Source of the DNA: Gillisia mitskevichiae
GTDB lineage: Bacteria; Bacteroidota; Bacteroidia; Flavobacteriales; Flavobacteriaceae
Direction of reading: 5' to 3'
Assembly: GCF_003634585.1 (NCBI RefSeq)
Contig: NZ_RBLG01000005.1
Span: 62,001-126,000 of the forward strand
DNA: 64,000 nt
Shown: positions 42,408 to 50,869 of the stretch, in pieces
Layout: each line of letters begins with the position of its first letter
Numbering within the stretch: position 1 is the stretch's first letter
Notes under the pieces: generated by a model
The model's input: only the letters and a program-made list of their open reading frames with translations
What the model was told of the DNA's origin: nothing
Database searches by the model: none
Translations under genes and position numbers: made by a program

Positions 42408-44720
42408 TTACTCTCCAGTTTCTTTCTTGAACTGCTCAAATTTGCTCTCTTTAGCTTCTTGAGGCCAGCTGTTGTTATCTAAATTAACATCTGCAGTTTC
42501 CATATTAGGATCTACAACTACTTTAGTGATTTCCTTATCACTTGCTATCGCTTTACTAACTTCAGAATCGTTCTTTCTCCAAACTTGCACCGGGTAAGTT
42601 ACGTTTTTAGTGGTTCCATCTGCATAGGTGAATTCAACTATTAAAGGCATTACCAAGCCACCAGGCTTATTAAAAGTGATCTCATAGAAATATTTAGGAG
42701 ACTTCATTTTTGCACGCTCTTCAGCAGAAAAATTATCCATCAAATATGCTTGTAATTTTGGAGCATTCTCTAAAACGCTCTTAGATTTCATGTCTTCAGA
42801 AAATTCTTCACTTCCCTCTTCTACAACATATACAAAATCCATACTTTCTGGATCTGTTACTCCATAACGTTCCAACATTGCTAATCCATCTTTGGTAGCT
42901 TTATCTGTTACAAAGTATTTCTTCACATCTTTAACTCCTATATCTACATAGTCTGTACCATAGAACCATCCTCTCCAAAACCAATCTAGATCTACACCAG
43001 AAGCGTCTTCCATAGTTCTAAAGAAATCCTCTGGAGTTGGGTGTTTAAACATCCAACGTTGTGCATAGGTTTTAAAAGAAAAGTCAAAAAGTTCGTGTCC
43101 CATAACAGTTTCTCTCAAAATATTAAGAGCTGTTGCGGGCTTTCCATATGCGTTATTTCCTAATTGGAATACATTTTCTGGATTAGACATAATAGGCGCA
43201 ATATACTTTTGATCTCCTTTCATATAAGGAACAATCTTGCTTGGAATACCTCTTCTAGATGGATAAGCAGTTTCAGGTGAAATTGCTGCAGGATATTCTT
43301 TTCCAAAATCTTGTTCAGCTAAATATTGCATAAAAGTATCTAAACCTTCATCCATCCATCCCCACTGGCGCTCATCTGAGTTCACGATCATTGGAAAAAA
43401 GTTGTGTCCAACTTCGTGAATAATAACACTGATCATTCCAAACTTAACTCTTTCACTATAGCTACCATCTTCTTCTGGGCGGCCATAATTCCAACAGATC
43501 ATTGGATATTCCATCCCTTGATTTTTAGCATGGATAGATATTGCTTTGTGGTAAGGATACTGAAAAGTATGCTTAGAATAAGAAGTTAAAGTAGTTGCTA
43601 CTGCTCTTGTAGAATACTCTTCCCATAAAGGATTTCCTTCTTTAGGATACATAGAAACAGCCATTACATCTTTTCCCATAACATCCACGTTCATCATGTC
43701 TACTACAAATTTTCTTGAAGTAGAGAATGCAAAATCTCTAACCATAGTAGCCTTAAGCTTCCATGTTTTCTTTTTGTCTGAAAATTGTTTTTCAGCAGCT
43801 TCAGCTTCAGCCTGAGTAACAATAATTACTGGCTTATCATAAGATTTTTTAGCTTGCTCATACCTTTTCATCATGTCTTTGGTATAAACATCTTTTCTAT
43901 TCTGAATTTCTCCAGTTCCATCTAATATGTGATCTGCAGGAACAGTTATATTCACTTCATAGTTACCAAATGGAAGTGCGAACTCTCCATTCCCCCAGAA
44001 TTGCATATTTTGCCATCCTTCAACATCATTGTAAACTGCCATTCTTGGAAAGAATTGAGCAATTACATAAACATTGTTTCCATCCTTCGGAAAGTGCTCA
44101 TATCCAGATCTTGCTCTATCTGTTACGTGATTATTTACATTATACCACCATTTAATAGAAAAAGAAGTGCTTTCTCCGGCCTTTAACGGCTGTGGTAAAT
44201 CTACTCTCATCATGGTAAAATTGATAGTATGAGCAAGTGCTTTCCCATCTTTAGTTACAGATTCAATATTAAAACCACCATCAAAAGGTTCGTCTAAAAA
44301 TTGACTTGCAAAAGTTCCAGGTTGATTAACTGCAGATATACCACTACCGTTCTTCTCTAATGCTACAGAGTTCTTGGTACGGATATTCTGATCTAACTGC
44401 ACCCATAAATATTCTAAATCGTCTGGGGAATTATTATGATAAGTAATTGTTTCTACACCTGTAAGCTTCTGAGTTTTGTCATCTAACTCAATATCCATTT
44501 TATAGTCTGCTTGATTTTGGTAATAAGCAGAACCTGGCGCTCCTGAAGCAGTTCTATATTGATTAGGAGTTGAAAACTCCTCGTAAAGTTGTCTAAATTG
44601 ATTTTGATTTGTGTGGCCCATTTCCTTTACTTCTTCCTTAGGAGTCTCAGTTTCCTGAGCATACATTCCAGTAGAAAGAACTACGAAAAATACCAACATG
44701 GCAGATTTAAATTTTCTCAT
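42408..44720 (-). CDS. Secreted M1-family metallopeptidase
   Basis: The 770-residue protein has a signal peptide (about 1-21, MYAQ end), an N-terminal beta-domain starting about residue 60, and a catalytic domain with HEVGH-x18-E (IIHEVGHNFFPMI, then WMDEGLDTF), the full M1 zinc site. The exopeptidase GAMEN motif is replaced by GMEYPM, common in bacterial relatives. The C-terminal portion is helical, with an extra domain after about 620. It probably cleaves peptides in the periplasm or outside the cell. Terminator downstream and no close upstream gene suggest a single-gene unit. Confidence 0.92.
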   Translation of the reverse strand: MRKFKSAMLVFFVVLSTGMYAQETETPKEEVKEMGHTNQNQFRQLYEEFSTPNQYRTASGAPGSAYYQNQADYKMDIELDDKTQKLTGVETITYHNNSPDDLEYLWVQLDQNIRTKNSVALEKNGSGISAVNQPGTFASQFLDEPFDGGFNIESVTKDGKALAHTINFTMMRVDLPQPLKAGESTSFSIKWWYNVNNHVTDRARSGYEHFPKDGNNVYVIAQFFPRMAVYNDVEGWQNMQFWGNGEFALPFGNYEVNITVPADHILDGTGEIQNRKDVYTKDMMKRYEQAKKSYDKPVIIVTQAEAEAAEKQFSDKKKTWKLKATMVRDFAFSTSRKFVVDMMNVDVMGKDVMAVSMYPKEGNPLWEEYSTRAVATTLTSYSKHTFQYPYHKAISIHAKNQGMEYPMICWNYGRPEEDGSYSERVKFGMISVIIHEVGHNFFPMIVNSDERQWGWMDEGLDTFMQYLAEQDFGKEYPAAISPETAYPSRRGIPSKIVPYMKGDQKYIAPIMSNPENVFQLGNNAYGKPATALNILRETVMGHELFDFSFKTYAQRWMFKHPTPEDFFRTMEDASGVDLDWFWRGWFYGTDYVDIGVKDVKKYFVTDKATKDGLAMLERYGVTDPESMDFVYVVEEGSEEFSEDMKSKSVLENAPKLQAYLMDNFSAEERAKMKSPKYFYEITFNKPGGLVMPLIVEFTYADGTTKNVTYPVQVWRKNDSEVSKAIASDKEITKVVVDPNMETADVNLDNNSWPQEAKESKFEQFKKETGE

Positions 44721-44785
44721 TTGTTCTTTGTTGATTTTTAATGTTGCTAAAATTAAGTATTAAATAAAGCTGTACAATCAATTGG

Positions 44786-45286
44786 TTAAAATTTTAACAA
44801 ATCTTCTTGTTTCGCTTTGGTAAAGATTAAACTTTTAGTGATTTCTTTATAGGTAACATGCACCAGATTCTTTTGTTCTATAAACATATCTGTTAGTAAT
44901 GCATTTTTTACCTCGATGCTCTTAAACGACGTGACTTTTGGGACTTCTAAATATAGTAATACCATATCATCCTCATATTCCTTTCCCAGATAATTTACCT
45001 CCACGTTTTTTCCATCTAATTGAATTTCAATTTTCTTTTTCAGATATGTTTTAATATAATTAGCAGCTTCAGGACTTTCATTGCTTTTGCCTAAACGCAT
45101 AGTTGAGTCATATCTAGTTTGAAGAAGGTCTTCCAAATCATCTATAAATACCCGGGAAATAATTTGAAGACTTTGCGTTTTCTCATTGTATTCAATTTCG
45201 GTAACACTCACATAAAATTTATGCGCTACAGAAAAAGACATTAACATAAAACCACAAATTAGGGGTAATAAAAATTTGATTCTCAT
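44786..45286 (-). CDS. DUF6702 family periplasmic protein
   Basis: The 166-residue protein has a signal peptide (about 1-21) and then HKFYVSVTEIEYNEKTQSLQ, the hallmark start of the DUF6702 group that often accompanies secreted M1 metallopeptidases in Bacteroidota. The segment RVFIDDLEDLLQTRY is also conserved. It lies directly upstream of the M1 gene on the same strand, 65 nt away, so they may be co-transcribed. The function is unknown; a helper role for the peptidase is inference from the pairing. Confidence 0.8.
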   Translation of the reverse strand: MRIKFLLPLICGFMLMSFSVAHKFYVSVTEIEYNEKTQSLQIISRVFIDDLEDLLQTRYDSTMRLGKSNESPEAANYIKTYLKKKIEIQLDGKNVEVNYLGKEYEDDMVLLYLEVPKVTSFKSIEVKNALLTDMFIEQKNLVHVTYKEITKSLIFTKAKQEDLLKF

Positions 45287-45478
45287 AAAATATTAAAAAT
45301 TAAAGGAACTAATTAAAGTCGCTTAATAAGCATATATGTATACCAAAAGCAATAAATGTTCCAAAATGAGGAGTTGTTTTTTAAATAAATTTTAAAAACA
45401 ACTGATAATAAGCAGTTTAAGAAAAATAGTATATAAGCGAATTGAGAAAATTGGCAAGGCTGTCCTAATTGAAAATCA

Positions 45479-46306
45479 CTAATCCAGTCCTAGTTTTCTT
45501 TTATTATACGTTTTACTTTGTTCTAACAAAAACTCGATCAAGGAAAGCTGATTTTTCGATTTCACCAAGATCACTCCCAAACCATTATCATTGGCAAAAT
45601 AAATAAAATCATCTATAAAATCCTTTTTAATCGCTAGGGTTACGGTAAAGAATTTTTCGTCAAAAAGCTCACGTAAATGCGCTATTACATCACTATTGTT
45701 TTTATATTTATTAAAATCTAGTTTTATCTCAGGTGGTTTTGGATCTGGAAGTATAGGGCTAAGTAATAATCCAATAATTCCTAATACATCACCACCAGGA
45801 AGACCTGGTCGCTGGCCTAAAGCTAGATTTAAAGGAGCCTTTTGAGGATCGTTTATGTCCGATTCGAAAATCATGTTGTTTATATCCCCAATAGAGAAAT
45901 TTACCGGCAAATCCCGCACAATTGGAATTTGGGCGATATCTGTATTTATATTTCCAGTAAGAGTTATATTACTAATATTTACTTCAGCAAGAACATTTAG
46001 ATCTTCTTCTAATTCAATATTTAAAACCCCCGTTTTGATCATTTCTGAAGTAATTCGTATCGTTACATTCTTATATTGAATGGAGGAAAATAAAAGTTCA
46101 TCATTTTCTCTTACCAAAATCTGATAAGATCCAGAATCTGAATTCACAGTTCCAGTTTGTTGGGTAGAATTTATAATATGAATGGAAGCTTCTTCCAAAA
46201 AAGGTGCGGAAACAATTCCGCGAAGCTGAGTGTTTTCTTGACCGAATGAAGGGGAAACCGTAAATAATAGTAGGGTAATTACTTTTAGATAAGTTTCTTT
46301 TCTCAT
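45479..46306 (-). CDS. Carboxypeptidase-like regulatory-domain protein, paralog B
   Basis: The 275-residue secreted protein has a signal peptide (about 1-22) and an N-terminal carboxypeptidase-regulatory-like beta-sandwich (about 26-105: LRGIVSAPFLEEASIHIINSTQ, TGTVNSDSGSYQILV). A unique C-terminal half follows, with LALGQRPGLPGGDVLG and a helical end (LVKSKNQLSLIEFLLEQSK). It is a close paralog of the upstream gene and lies 19 nt after it. No barrel or catalytic residues are visible. It may sit at the outer membrane; the function is unknown. Confidence 0.8.
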   Translation of the reverse strand: MRKETYLKVITLLLFTVSPSFGQENTQLRGIVSAPFLEEASIHIINSTQQTGTVNSDSGSYQILVRENDELLFSSIQYKNVTIRITSEMIKTGVLNIELEEDLNVLAEVNISNITLTGNINTDIAQIPIVRDLPVNFSIGDINNMIFESDINDPQKAPLNLALGQRPGLPGGDVLGIIGLLLSPILPDPKPPEIKLDFNKYKNNSDVIAHLRELFDEKFFTVTLAIKKDFIDDFIYFANDNGLGVILVKSKNQLSLIEFLLEQSKTYNKRKLGLD

Positions 46307-46325
46307 ATTAATATTTAGATGCTAA

Positions 46326-47138
46326 TTAATTTTTGTTCAATTGCTTTTTATATTTTTTACTCTGTTCCATTAAAAAATCAATAAGATCTAATTCATTTCC
46401 CTTTCTTAACATTTCCTCATCGAGGCCATTTCTGTCTGCATATAAAATAAAATCTGGGATGTTATCTAGATCGATATTAAAATTGTCTTTAAAAAACCTA
46501 TCGTTATATAATTGTCTTAATTCAACATCAATTTCTTTGTAAGAATTAGAATATGGATTGGAAATATCATTTTTCTTATTAGATATTAATAAAACTTTGA
46601 AAAGATTAACAAAATTGATGCCATTTACCAATTTTGTTTGATTAAATGCCAAAGCTTGATTTTTAGGAGCTTTTCCAAAATTTGCCACATTTTCTACATT
46701 TGCATATTCTCCATCAGGAATCCCTATTTTAATATTAACTGGCATTTGGATCACTTCTAACTCCTCTACATCTGCATTTAAATTTCCAGTAAGATCGTAA
46801 GGAGAAACTAACACTTCTGGAAGTCTATTTACAAGTTCATTTACATAGATATTTAATTTTTTGCTTTCCAAAACTCTCTTATCTATAACAATAAGAAATT
46901 CCTGAAATTGAACAGCAAACACTTTTATACTATCGTTTTCAGCTACATCAATTAGAAATTCCCCATTAGAATTGGAAATCGTTCCTTCCTGAGAATTCAA
47001 ATTAAAAATACTTATTCCTTGAGGATCTTCTCCTACTGGAACTTCAATAGTGCCACTTATCTTTATTCTATCATTGGTCTGGGCATAGCTAAAATGCACA
47101 ATAAGAAACGCAACTAATAGGTAGGTAAGCTTTTTCAT
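46326..47138 (-). CDS. Carboxypeptidase-like regulatory-domain protein, paralog A
   Basis: The 270-residue secreted protein has a signal peptide (about 1-19, YAQ end), the same beta-sandwich (about 24-100: QEGTISNSNGEFLIDV) and the same C-terminal domain as paralog B, including LDLIDFLMEQSKKYK. The shared middle (TGNLNADVEELEVIQMPVNIKIG) shows a tandem duplication. The pair is transcribed together, followed by the DUF6702 and M1 genes after a 192-nt gap. The function is unknown. Confidence 0.8.
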   Translation of the reverse strand: MKKLTYLLVAFLIVHFSYAQTNDRIKISGTIEVPVGEDPQGISIFNLNSQEGTISNSNGEFLIDVAENDSIKVFAVQFQEFLIVIDKRVLESKKLNIYVNELVNRLPEVLVSPYDLTGNLNADVEELEVIQMPVNIKIGIPDGEYANVENVANFGKAPKNQALAFNQTKLVNGINFVNLFKVLLISNKKNDISNPYSNSYKEIDVELRQLYNDRFFKDNFNIDLDNIPDFILYADRNGLDEEMLRKGNELDLIDFLMEQSKKYKKQLNKN

Positions 47139-47244
47139 AGAAATGTTTTGTTTAAAGAAACAATTTAAGATGAAATAAATATAACAAGCTTTACTTAAAC
47201 TTTGGTTAAAGCTTCACAATACTTAAATTTACAAAAATTCGTGA

Positions 47245-47952
47245 ATGAAAAATGCCATACTAGCAAGTACTTCTACCTTGCACGGACAACAATATCTTTC
47301 TTATCTACTACCAGAAATAGCGAAGTTATTTAAAGGTTGTAGCGAAATAATTTTTATTCCCTTTGCAAGACCCGGAGGGATCACCCATGAAGAATACACC
47401 TCTTTAGCGAAAAAAGCTTTGCAATCTATATCTATAAATGTAAAGGGATTACACGAATTTGAAGATAAAGAGCAAGCTCTAAAAGAAGCTCAGGGCCTAT
47501 TTACAGGTGGAGGTAATACTTTTTTATTGGTAGATAAATTACATCGGAATAATTTAATGATGCCATTAAGAGAACAAATATTAAAAGGAACTCCTTATTT
47601 AGGAAGCAGTGCAGGAACTAATATTGGTGGTCTCACCATGCAAACCACCAATGACATGCCTATAATATATCCGCCTAGTTTTAAAACCTTAGGTATTGTT
47701 CCCTTCAATATAAATCCTCACTATCTAGATCCAGACCTCCATTCCAAACACAAAGGTGAAACTCGTGAAACTAGAATTAAAGAATTTCACACATTAAATA
47801 CGCAACCTGTTGTTGGACTTAGAGAAGGAAGTTGGTTAGAAATTAAAGATAACGACATTACTTTAAGAGGAACTCTCTCTGCAAGGATCTTTACAGTTGG
47901 AAAAGAGCCAATAGAACTAGCCTCTAACACCAAGCTTACCTCAATTATTTAA
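47245..47952 (+). CDS. pepE: Dipeptidase E (aspartyl dipeptidase)
   Basis: The 235-residue S51-family peptidase hydrolyses dipeptides with N-terminal aspartate. The nucleophile elbow is YLGSSAGTNI (Ser at about residue 121) and the FTGGGNTFLL segment shapes the oxyanion hole. NINPHYLDPD carries the conserved His. It is cytoplasmic and starts a two-gene unit with glsA 1 nt later. Both enzymes release acidic amino acids or ammonia, so the pair fits use of Asp/Glu-rich peptides. A 7-of-8 promoter match (TAAATTTA, 47224-47231) precedes it. Confidence 0.93.
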   Translation: MKNAILASTSTLHGQQYLSYLLPEIAKLFKGCSEIIFIPFARPGGITHEEYTSLAKKALQSISINVKGLHEFEDKEQALKEAQGLFTGGGNTFLLVDKLHRNNLMMPLREQILKGTPYLGSSAGTNIGGLTMQTTNDMPIIYPPSFKTLGIVPFNINPHYLDPDLHSKHKGETRETRIKEFHTLNTQPVVGLREGSWLEIKDNDITLRGTLSARIFTVGKEPIELASNTKLTSII

Positions 47953-47953
47953 G

Positions 47954-48868
47954 ATGGATTATCAAAAAATACTAAATACCATTCATGAAGATATAAGCTA
48001 CCACAATGCTATTGGTAAGGTGGCGGCATATATCCCTGAATTAGCTAAAGTAGATCCAAAAAAATTCGGGATGCATCTATATTGTAGAGATTCTGAGCAT
48101 TATTCATTTGGAGATAGCCAAGAGAAATTTTCTATACAGAGTATTTCGAAGGTTTTCACTCTAACTATGGCAATGCAGATCTTAGGAGAGTCTTTATGGG
48201 AGCGTGTAGATGTAGAACCCTCTGGAGATCCATTTAATTCATTAACACAGTTAGAATATGAACAAGGTGTACCTAGAAACCCTTTTATTAATGCGGGAGC
48301 ACTAGTAATAGCAGATATTTTGGTGTCTAATTTAGAAGATCCAAAAAAAGATCTTTTAGAATTTGTAAGGAAACTTACAGGTAATAATGAAATAAATTAC
48401 GATCTAAAAGTTGCAGAATCTGAAAAGTCTACCGGATATAGAAATTACGGATTAGTAAATTATATGAAGGCTTTAGGAAACATAAAAAATGATGTAGAAC
48501 CTATCTTAGATTTTTATTTCCATCAATGTTCACTAGCGATGTCTTGTGAAGAGCTTGCAAAAGCATTTATGATCTTTGCAAACGAAGGAAAATTATTAGA
48601 TACCGAAGAAAAGATCATTTCTAAGAAACGCGTTAAACGTATAAATGCTTTAATGCAAACATGTGGGTTTTATGATGAAGCAGGAGAATTTAGTTTTGAA
48701 GTTGGCTTACCTGGAAAAAGTGGCGTTGGAGGAGGCATAGTTGCTATTCATCCTTCTCAATATTCTGTTGCCGTATGGAGTCCTCTTTTAAACCCGAAAG
48801 GAAATTCTGAATTAGGAATGGCAGCATTAGAAAAACTTACTACTCTTACTGGATTTTCTATTTTTTAA
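47954..48868 (+). CDS. glsA: Glutaminase
   Basis: The 304-residue enzyme hydrolyses glutamine to glutamate and ammonia. It has the beta-lactamase-like fold with the catalytic SxxK in FSIQSISKVFTL. Further landmarks are VPRNPFINAGALV, EKSTGYRNYGLVNYMK and the C-terminal GLPGKSGVGGGIVA. Length is normal for bacterial glutaminase. It is co-transcribed with pepE and ends at a hairpin just before the tRNA gene. Confidence 0.95.
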   Translation: MDYQKILNTIHEDISYHNAIGKVAAYIPELAKVDPKKFGMHLYCRDSEHYSFGDSQEKFSIQSISKVFTLTMAMQILGESLWERVDVEPSGDPFNSLTQLEYEQGVPRNPFINAGALVIADILVSNLEDPKKDLLEFVRKLTGNNEINYDLKVAESEKSTGYRNYGLVNYMKALGNIKNDVEPILDFYFHQCSLAMSCEELAKAFMIFANEGKLLDTEEKIISKKRVKRINALMQTCGFYDEAGEFSFEVGLPGKSGVGGGIVAIHPSQYSVAVWSPLLNPKGNSELGMAALEKLTTLTGFSIF

Positions 48869-48896
48869 AGGCTTCAAAATAAGTATTATACAAAAG

Positions 48897-48927
48897 AAAA
48901 AACCTCCCTATAATAGGAAGGTTTTTT
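48897..48927 (+). terminator. Rho-independent terminator after glsA
   Basis: AAAACCTCCCTAT and ATAGGAAGGTTTTTT form a stem with one internal C-A mismatch and a T-run. It also has A/T symmetry that could end the minus-strand tRNA transcript. Confidence 0.78.
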
Positions 48928-48929
48928 GA

Positions 48930-49001
48930 GCGAAAGACCGGGTTCGAACCGGCGACATTCAGCTTGGAAGGCTGACGCTCTACCAACTGAGCTACTTTCG
49001 C
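48930..49001 (-). tRNA. tRNA-Gly (anticodon UCC)
   Basis: The 72-nt minus-strand cloverleaf has acceptor arms GCGAAAG and CTTTCGC, a D-arm with GCTC/GAGC, an anticodon stem TCAGC/GCTGA around loop CTTCCAA (anticodon TCC), and a T-arm GCCGG-TTCGAAC-CCGGT. The stems pair, with one G-T wobble in the T stem. The terminal CCA is not encoded. It reads GGA and, by wobble, GGG codons. Confidence 0.96.
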
Positions 49002-49048
49002 AAGACGGTACAAATATAATCCTTAAACTTTTCAACTTCCAAAAAAAA

Positions 49049-49474
49049 TTACAGCTTTTTTAAAAAATGATATCCCTTAATTACATAGTCTAAATTCATA
49101 TAAAATTTATGAGACTTAAAGTTCTGAACGTAAGAGTTTAACTCCTGCATCTCACATCCTTTCCCTCTTGCATATTCAAAGATATATTCAAATATTTCTC
49201 TACCAAAACCTCTATTTTGGTATTTAGGTTTCACAAAAACGTGATCTGCTTCGCAAGATTTACCTGCATAATGACGAGTCATGAACCAAAGTCCAAAAGT
49301 ACCTATAACTTCTTCATTTAAATAAATAGCAAAGCATTCATAATTCTGCTCGAACATTTCATTCATTCTGGATTTCAATAATGATTCTTCTGTTTGATAT
49401 TCAGACAATTCCATTATTAACGGAATAACCAAATCCATATCTTTCTTTAAAATCTTGTTAATTGATAATTCCAT
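49049..49474 (-). CDS. GNAT family N-acetyltransferase
   Basis: The 141-residue protein shows the GNAT motif A region DHVFVKPKYQNRGFGREIFEYI, with the acetyl-CoA loop QNRGFG, followed by NSYVQNFKSHKFYMNLDYV. The ATG at 49474 gives MELSINKILKKD, a normal domain start. An alternative ATG at 49501 would add nine residues but overlaps the near-match -7 box TAATTTCG just upstream. It is divergent from the clpP paralog. The substrate is unknown. Confidence 0.82.
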   Translation of the reverse strand: MELSINKILKKDMDLVIPLIMELSEYQTEESLLKSRMNEMFEQNYECFAIYLNEEVIGTFGLWFMTRHYAGKSCEADHVFVKPKYQNRGFGREIFEYIFEYARGKGCEMQELNSYVQNFKSHKFYMNLDYVIKGYHFLKKL

Positions 49475-49538
49475 CCTACGGTTTTCTGCGAAATTAGTCA
49501 TAATTTTAGCTTCAATTAAAAAATAGAATAAAACACTC

Positions 49539-50090
49539 ATGAAAAATAAACCTGGAAAAATCCAAGACCTCATAGACGAAAAATTCATAGAGCAACGAAA
49601 AATATTTATGTGGGGACAAGTAGATGGCAAATCTGCTAAGCACGTGATAGATAGATTACTTTATTTGGATGCAATTTCAGATAAAGAAATTCAATTGTTC
49701 ATTAATAGTCCTGGAGGATTTGTTACCGATGGATTTGCAGTTTACGATACTATGAAATCGCTTAGAAGTCCTATTTCTACAATTTGTAGTGGATTAGCAG
49801 CCTCTATGGGATCAATTCTCCTTTCTGGAGGTACTAAAGGAAGAAGATTCATTCAGCCACTTGCAAAAGTGATGATCCACCAACCAAGTGGTGGAGCACG
49901 TGGCCAAGCTTCTAATATTGAGATCCAAGCTGCAGAAATTTTAAAAATAAAAGACATCAGCGCCAAGATCCTTTCAGAAAATTGTGGTCAGAAAATCGAA
50001 AAAGTACTTAAAGATTTCAACCGTGATTACTGGATGGATGCAGATGAATCTATTGCTTACGGTATTGTAGATGGCGTATTTAAACCCTAA
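49539..50090 (+). CDS. ClpP-family serine protease, short paralog
   Basis: The 183-residue protein has the complete ClpP catalytic triad: Ser89 (GLAASMGS), His114 (MIHQPSGG) and Asp163 (NRDYWMD). It lacks the usual flexible N-terminal loop and has the sequence FINSPGGFVTDGFAVYDTM. No clpX or trigger factor gene is near, so it is probably a second ClpP rather than the main housekeeping copy. Neighbouring GNAT genes on both sides give no clear pathway. Whether it pairs with a Clp ATPase is unknown. Confidence 0.88.
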   Translation: MKNKPGKIQDLIDEKFIEQRKIFMWGQVDGKSAKHVIDRLLYLDAISDKEIQLFINSPGGFVTDGFAVYDTMKSLRSPISTICSGLAASMGSILLSGGTKGRRFIQPLAKVMIHQPSGGARGQASNIEIQAAEILKIKDISAKILSENCGQKIEKVLKDFNRDYWMDADESIAYGIVDGVFKP

Positions 50091-50095
50091 ATAAT

Positions 50096-50386
50096 ATGAG
50101 TCAGGAAATAAAACACAAAGAGAACGATACTAGAGGTATGTTCTATATGGAGGATGACAAAGGAATAACTTCTGAACTCACTTACTCAAAGCAAGATAAT
50201 GGTGTTTTAGTAATAGATCATACTGAAACAAGATCTGAATTGGAAGGAAAGGGTTTAGCATCTATGCTATTACAAAGAAGTGTAGAATATGCTAGAGAGA
50301 AAAATTATAAAATTGATCCTCTATGTCCTTTTGCTGAAGTTAAATTTGATGAAATAAAAGAATACAGAGACGTTTTAGCTAGTTAA
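50096..50386 (+). CDS. Small NATD1/YjdJ-type GNAT N-acetyltransferase
   Basis: The 96-residue protein matches the minimal GNAT domain of the YjdJ/NATD1 type: FYMEDDKGITSELTYSK, VLVIDHTETRSELEGKGLASMLLQ with the acetyl-CoA loop EGKGLA, and KIDPLCPFAEVKF, which carries the family's conserved CPF. It begins 5 nt after clpP and may be co-transcribed with it. The substrate is unknown. Confidence 0.85.
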   Translation: MSQEIKHKENDTRGMFYMEDDKGITSELTYSKQDNGVLVIDHTETRSELEGKGLASMLLQRSVEYAREKNYKIDPLCPFAEVKFDEIKEYRDVLAS

Positions 50387-50395
50387 ATCTTTAAC

Positions 50396-50869
50396 ATGAG
50401 CGCTACCTTCACTATCCGATTAATTTCTGCTAGCGCCACCTATTCGTTGAGAAATGAAGTTTTGAGACCGGGGAGACCTGCAACAGAATGTAAATTCCCA
50501 GGCGATGATTCCAAAGGAACATTTCATTTAGGGATTTTTAAGAATGATATAATAATTGGGGTTGCTAGTTTTATGAAAAACAGCAACCCTTTTTTTGAAC
50601 CCATATCTCAATTTCAACTTAGAGGAATGGCGGTTTTAAGCAAACATAAAGGTTTGGGAATAGGAAGTTTACTTTTAAAAGAAGGAGAATCTAAAATAAA
50701 ACAAGAAAATCAAGATCCATTTTTATGGTTTAATGCTCGAGTTACTGCCATAGATTTTTATAAAAAACATGGCTACGAGAGTTTTGGGAATAAATTTGAA
50801 GTACCAGGTGTTTGTGAGCATATTGTAATGTTCAAACACTTTAAAAGCAAGAAAAAATTAGAAGTATGA
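50396..50869 (+). CDS. GNAT family N-acetyltransferase
   Basis: The 157-residue protein has the GNAT acetyl-CoA loop GLGIGSLLLKE (after MAVLSKHKG) and the C-terminal FYKKHGYESFGNKFEVPGVCEHI. The N-terminus (TFTIRLISASATYSLRNEVLRPGRP) matches a family common in Bacteroidota. It lies 9 nt after the small GNAT gene and overlaps the L,D-transpeptidase gene by 4 nt, so these four genes read as one unit. The substrate is unknown. Confidence 0.82.
   Translation: MSATFTIRLISASATYSLRNEVLRPGRPATECKFPGDDSKGTFHLGIFKNDIIIGVASFMKNSNPFFEPISQFQLRGMAVLSKHKGLGIGSLLLKEGESKIKQENQDPFLWFNARVTAIDFYKKHGYESFGNKFEVPGVCEHIVMFKHFKSKKKLEV

Noticed and set aside
42099-42482. Plus-strand open frame of 127 codons
   Set aside because: It crosses tatA, a terminator and the 3' end of the M1 gene in antisense; it has no independent promoter or family motif.
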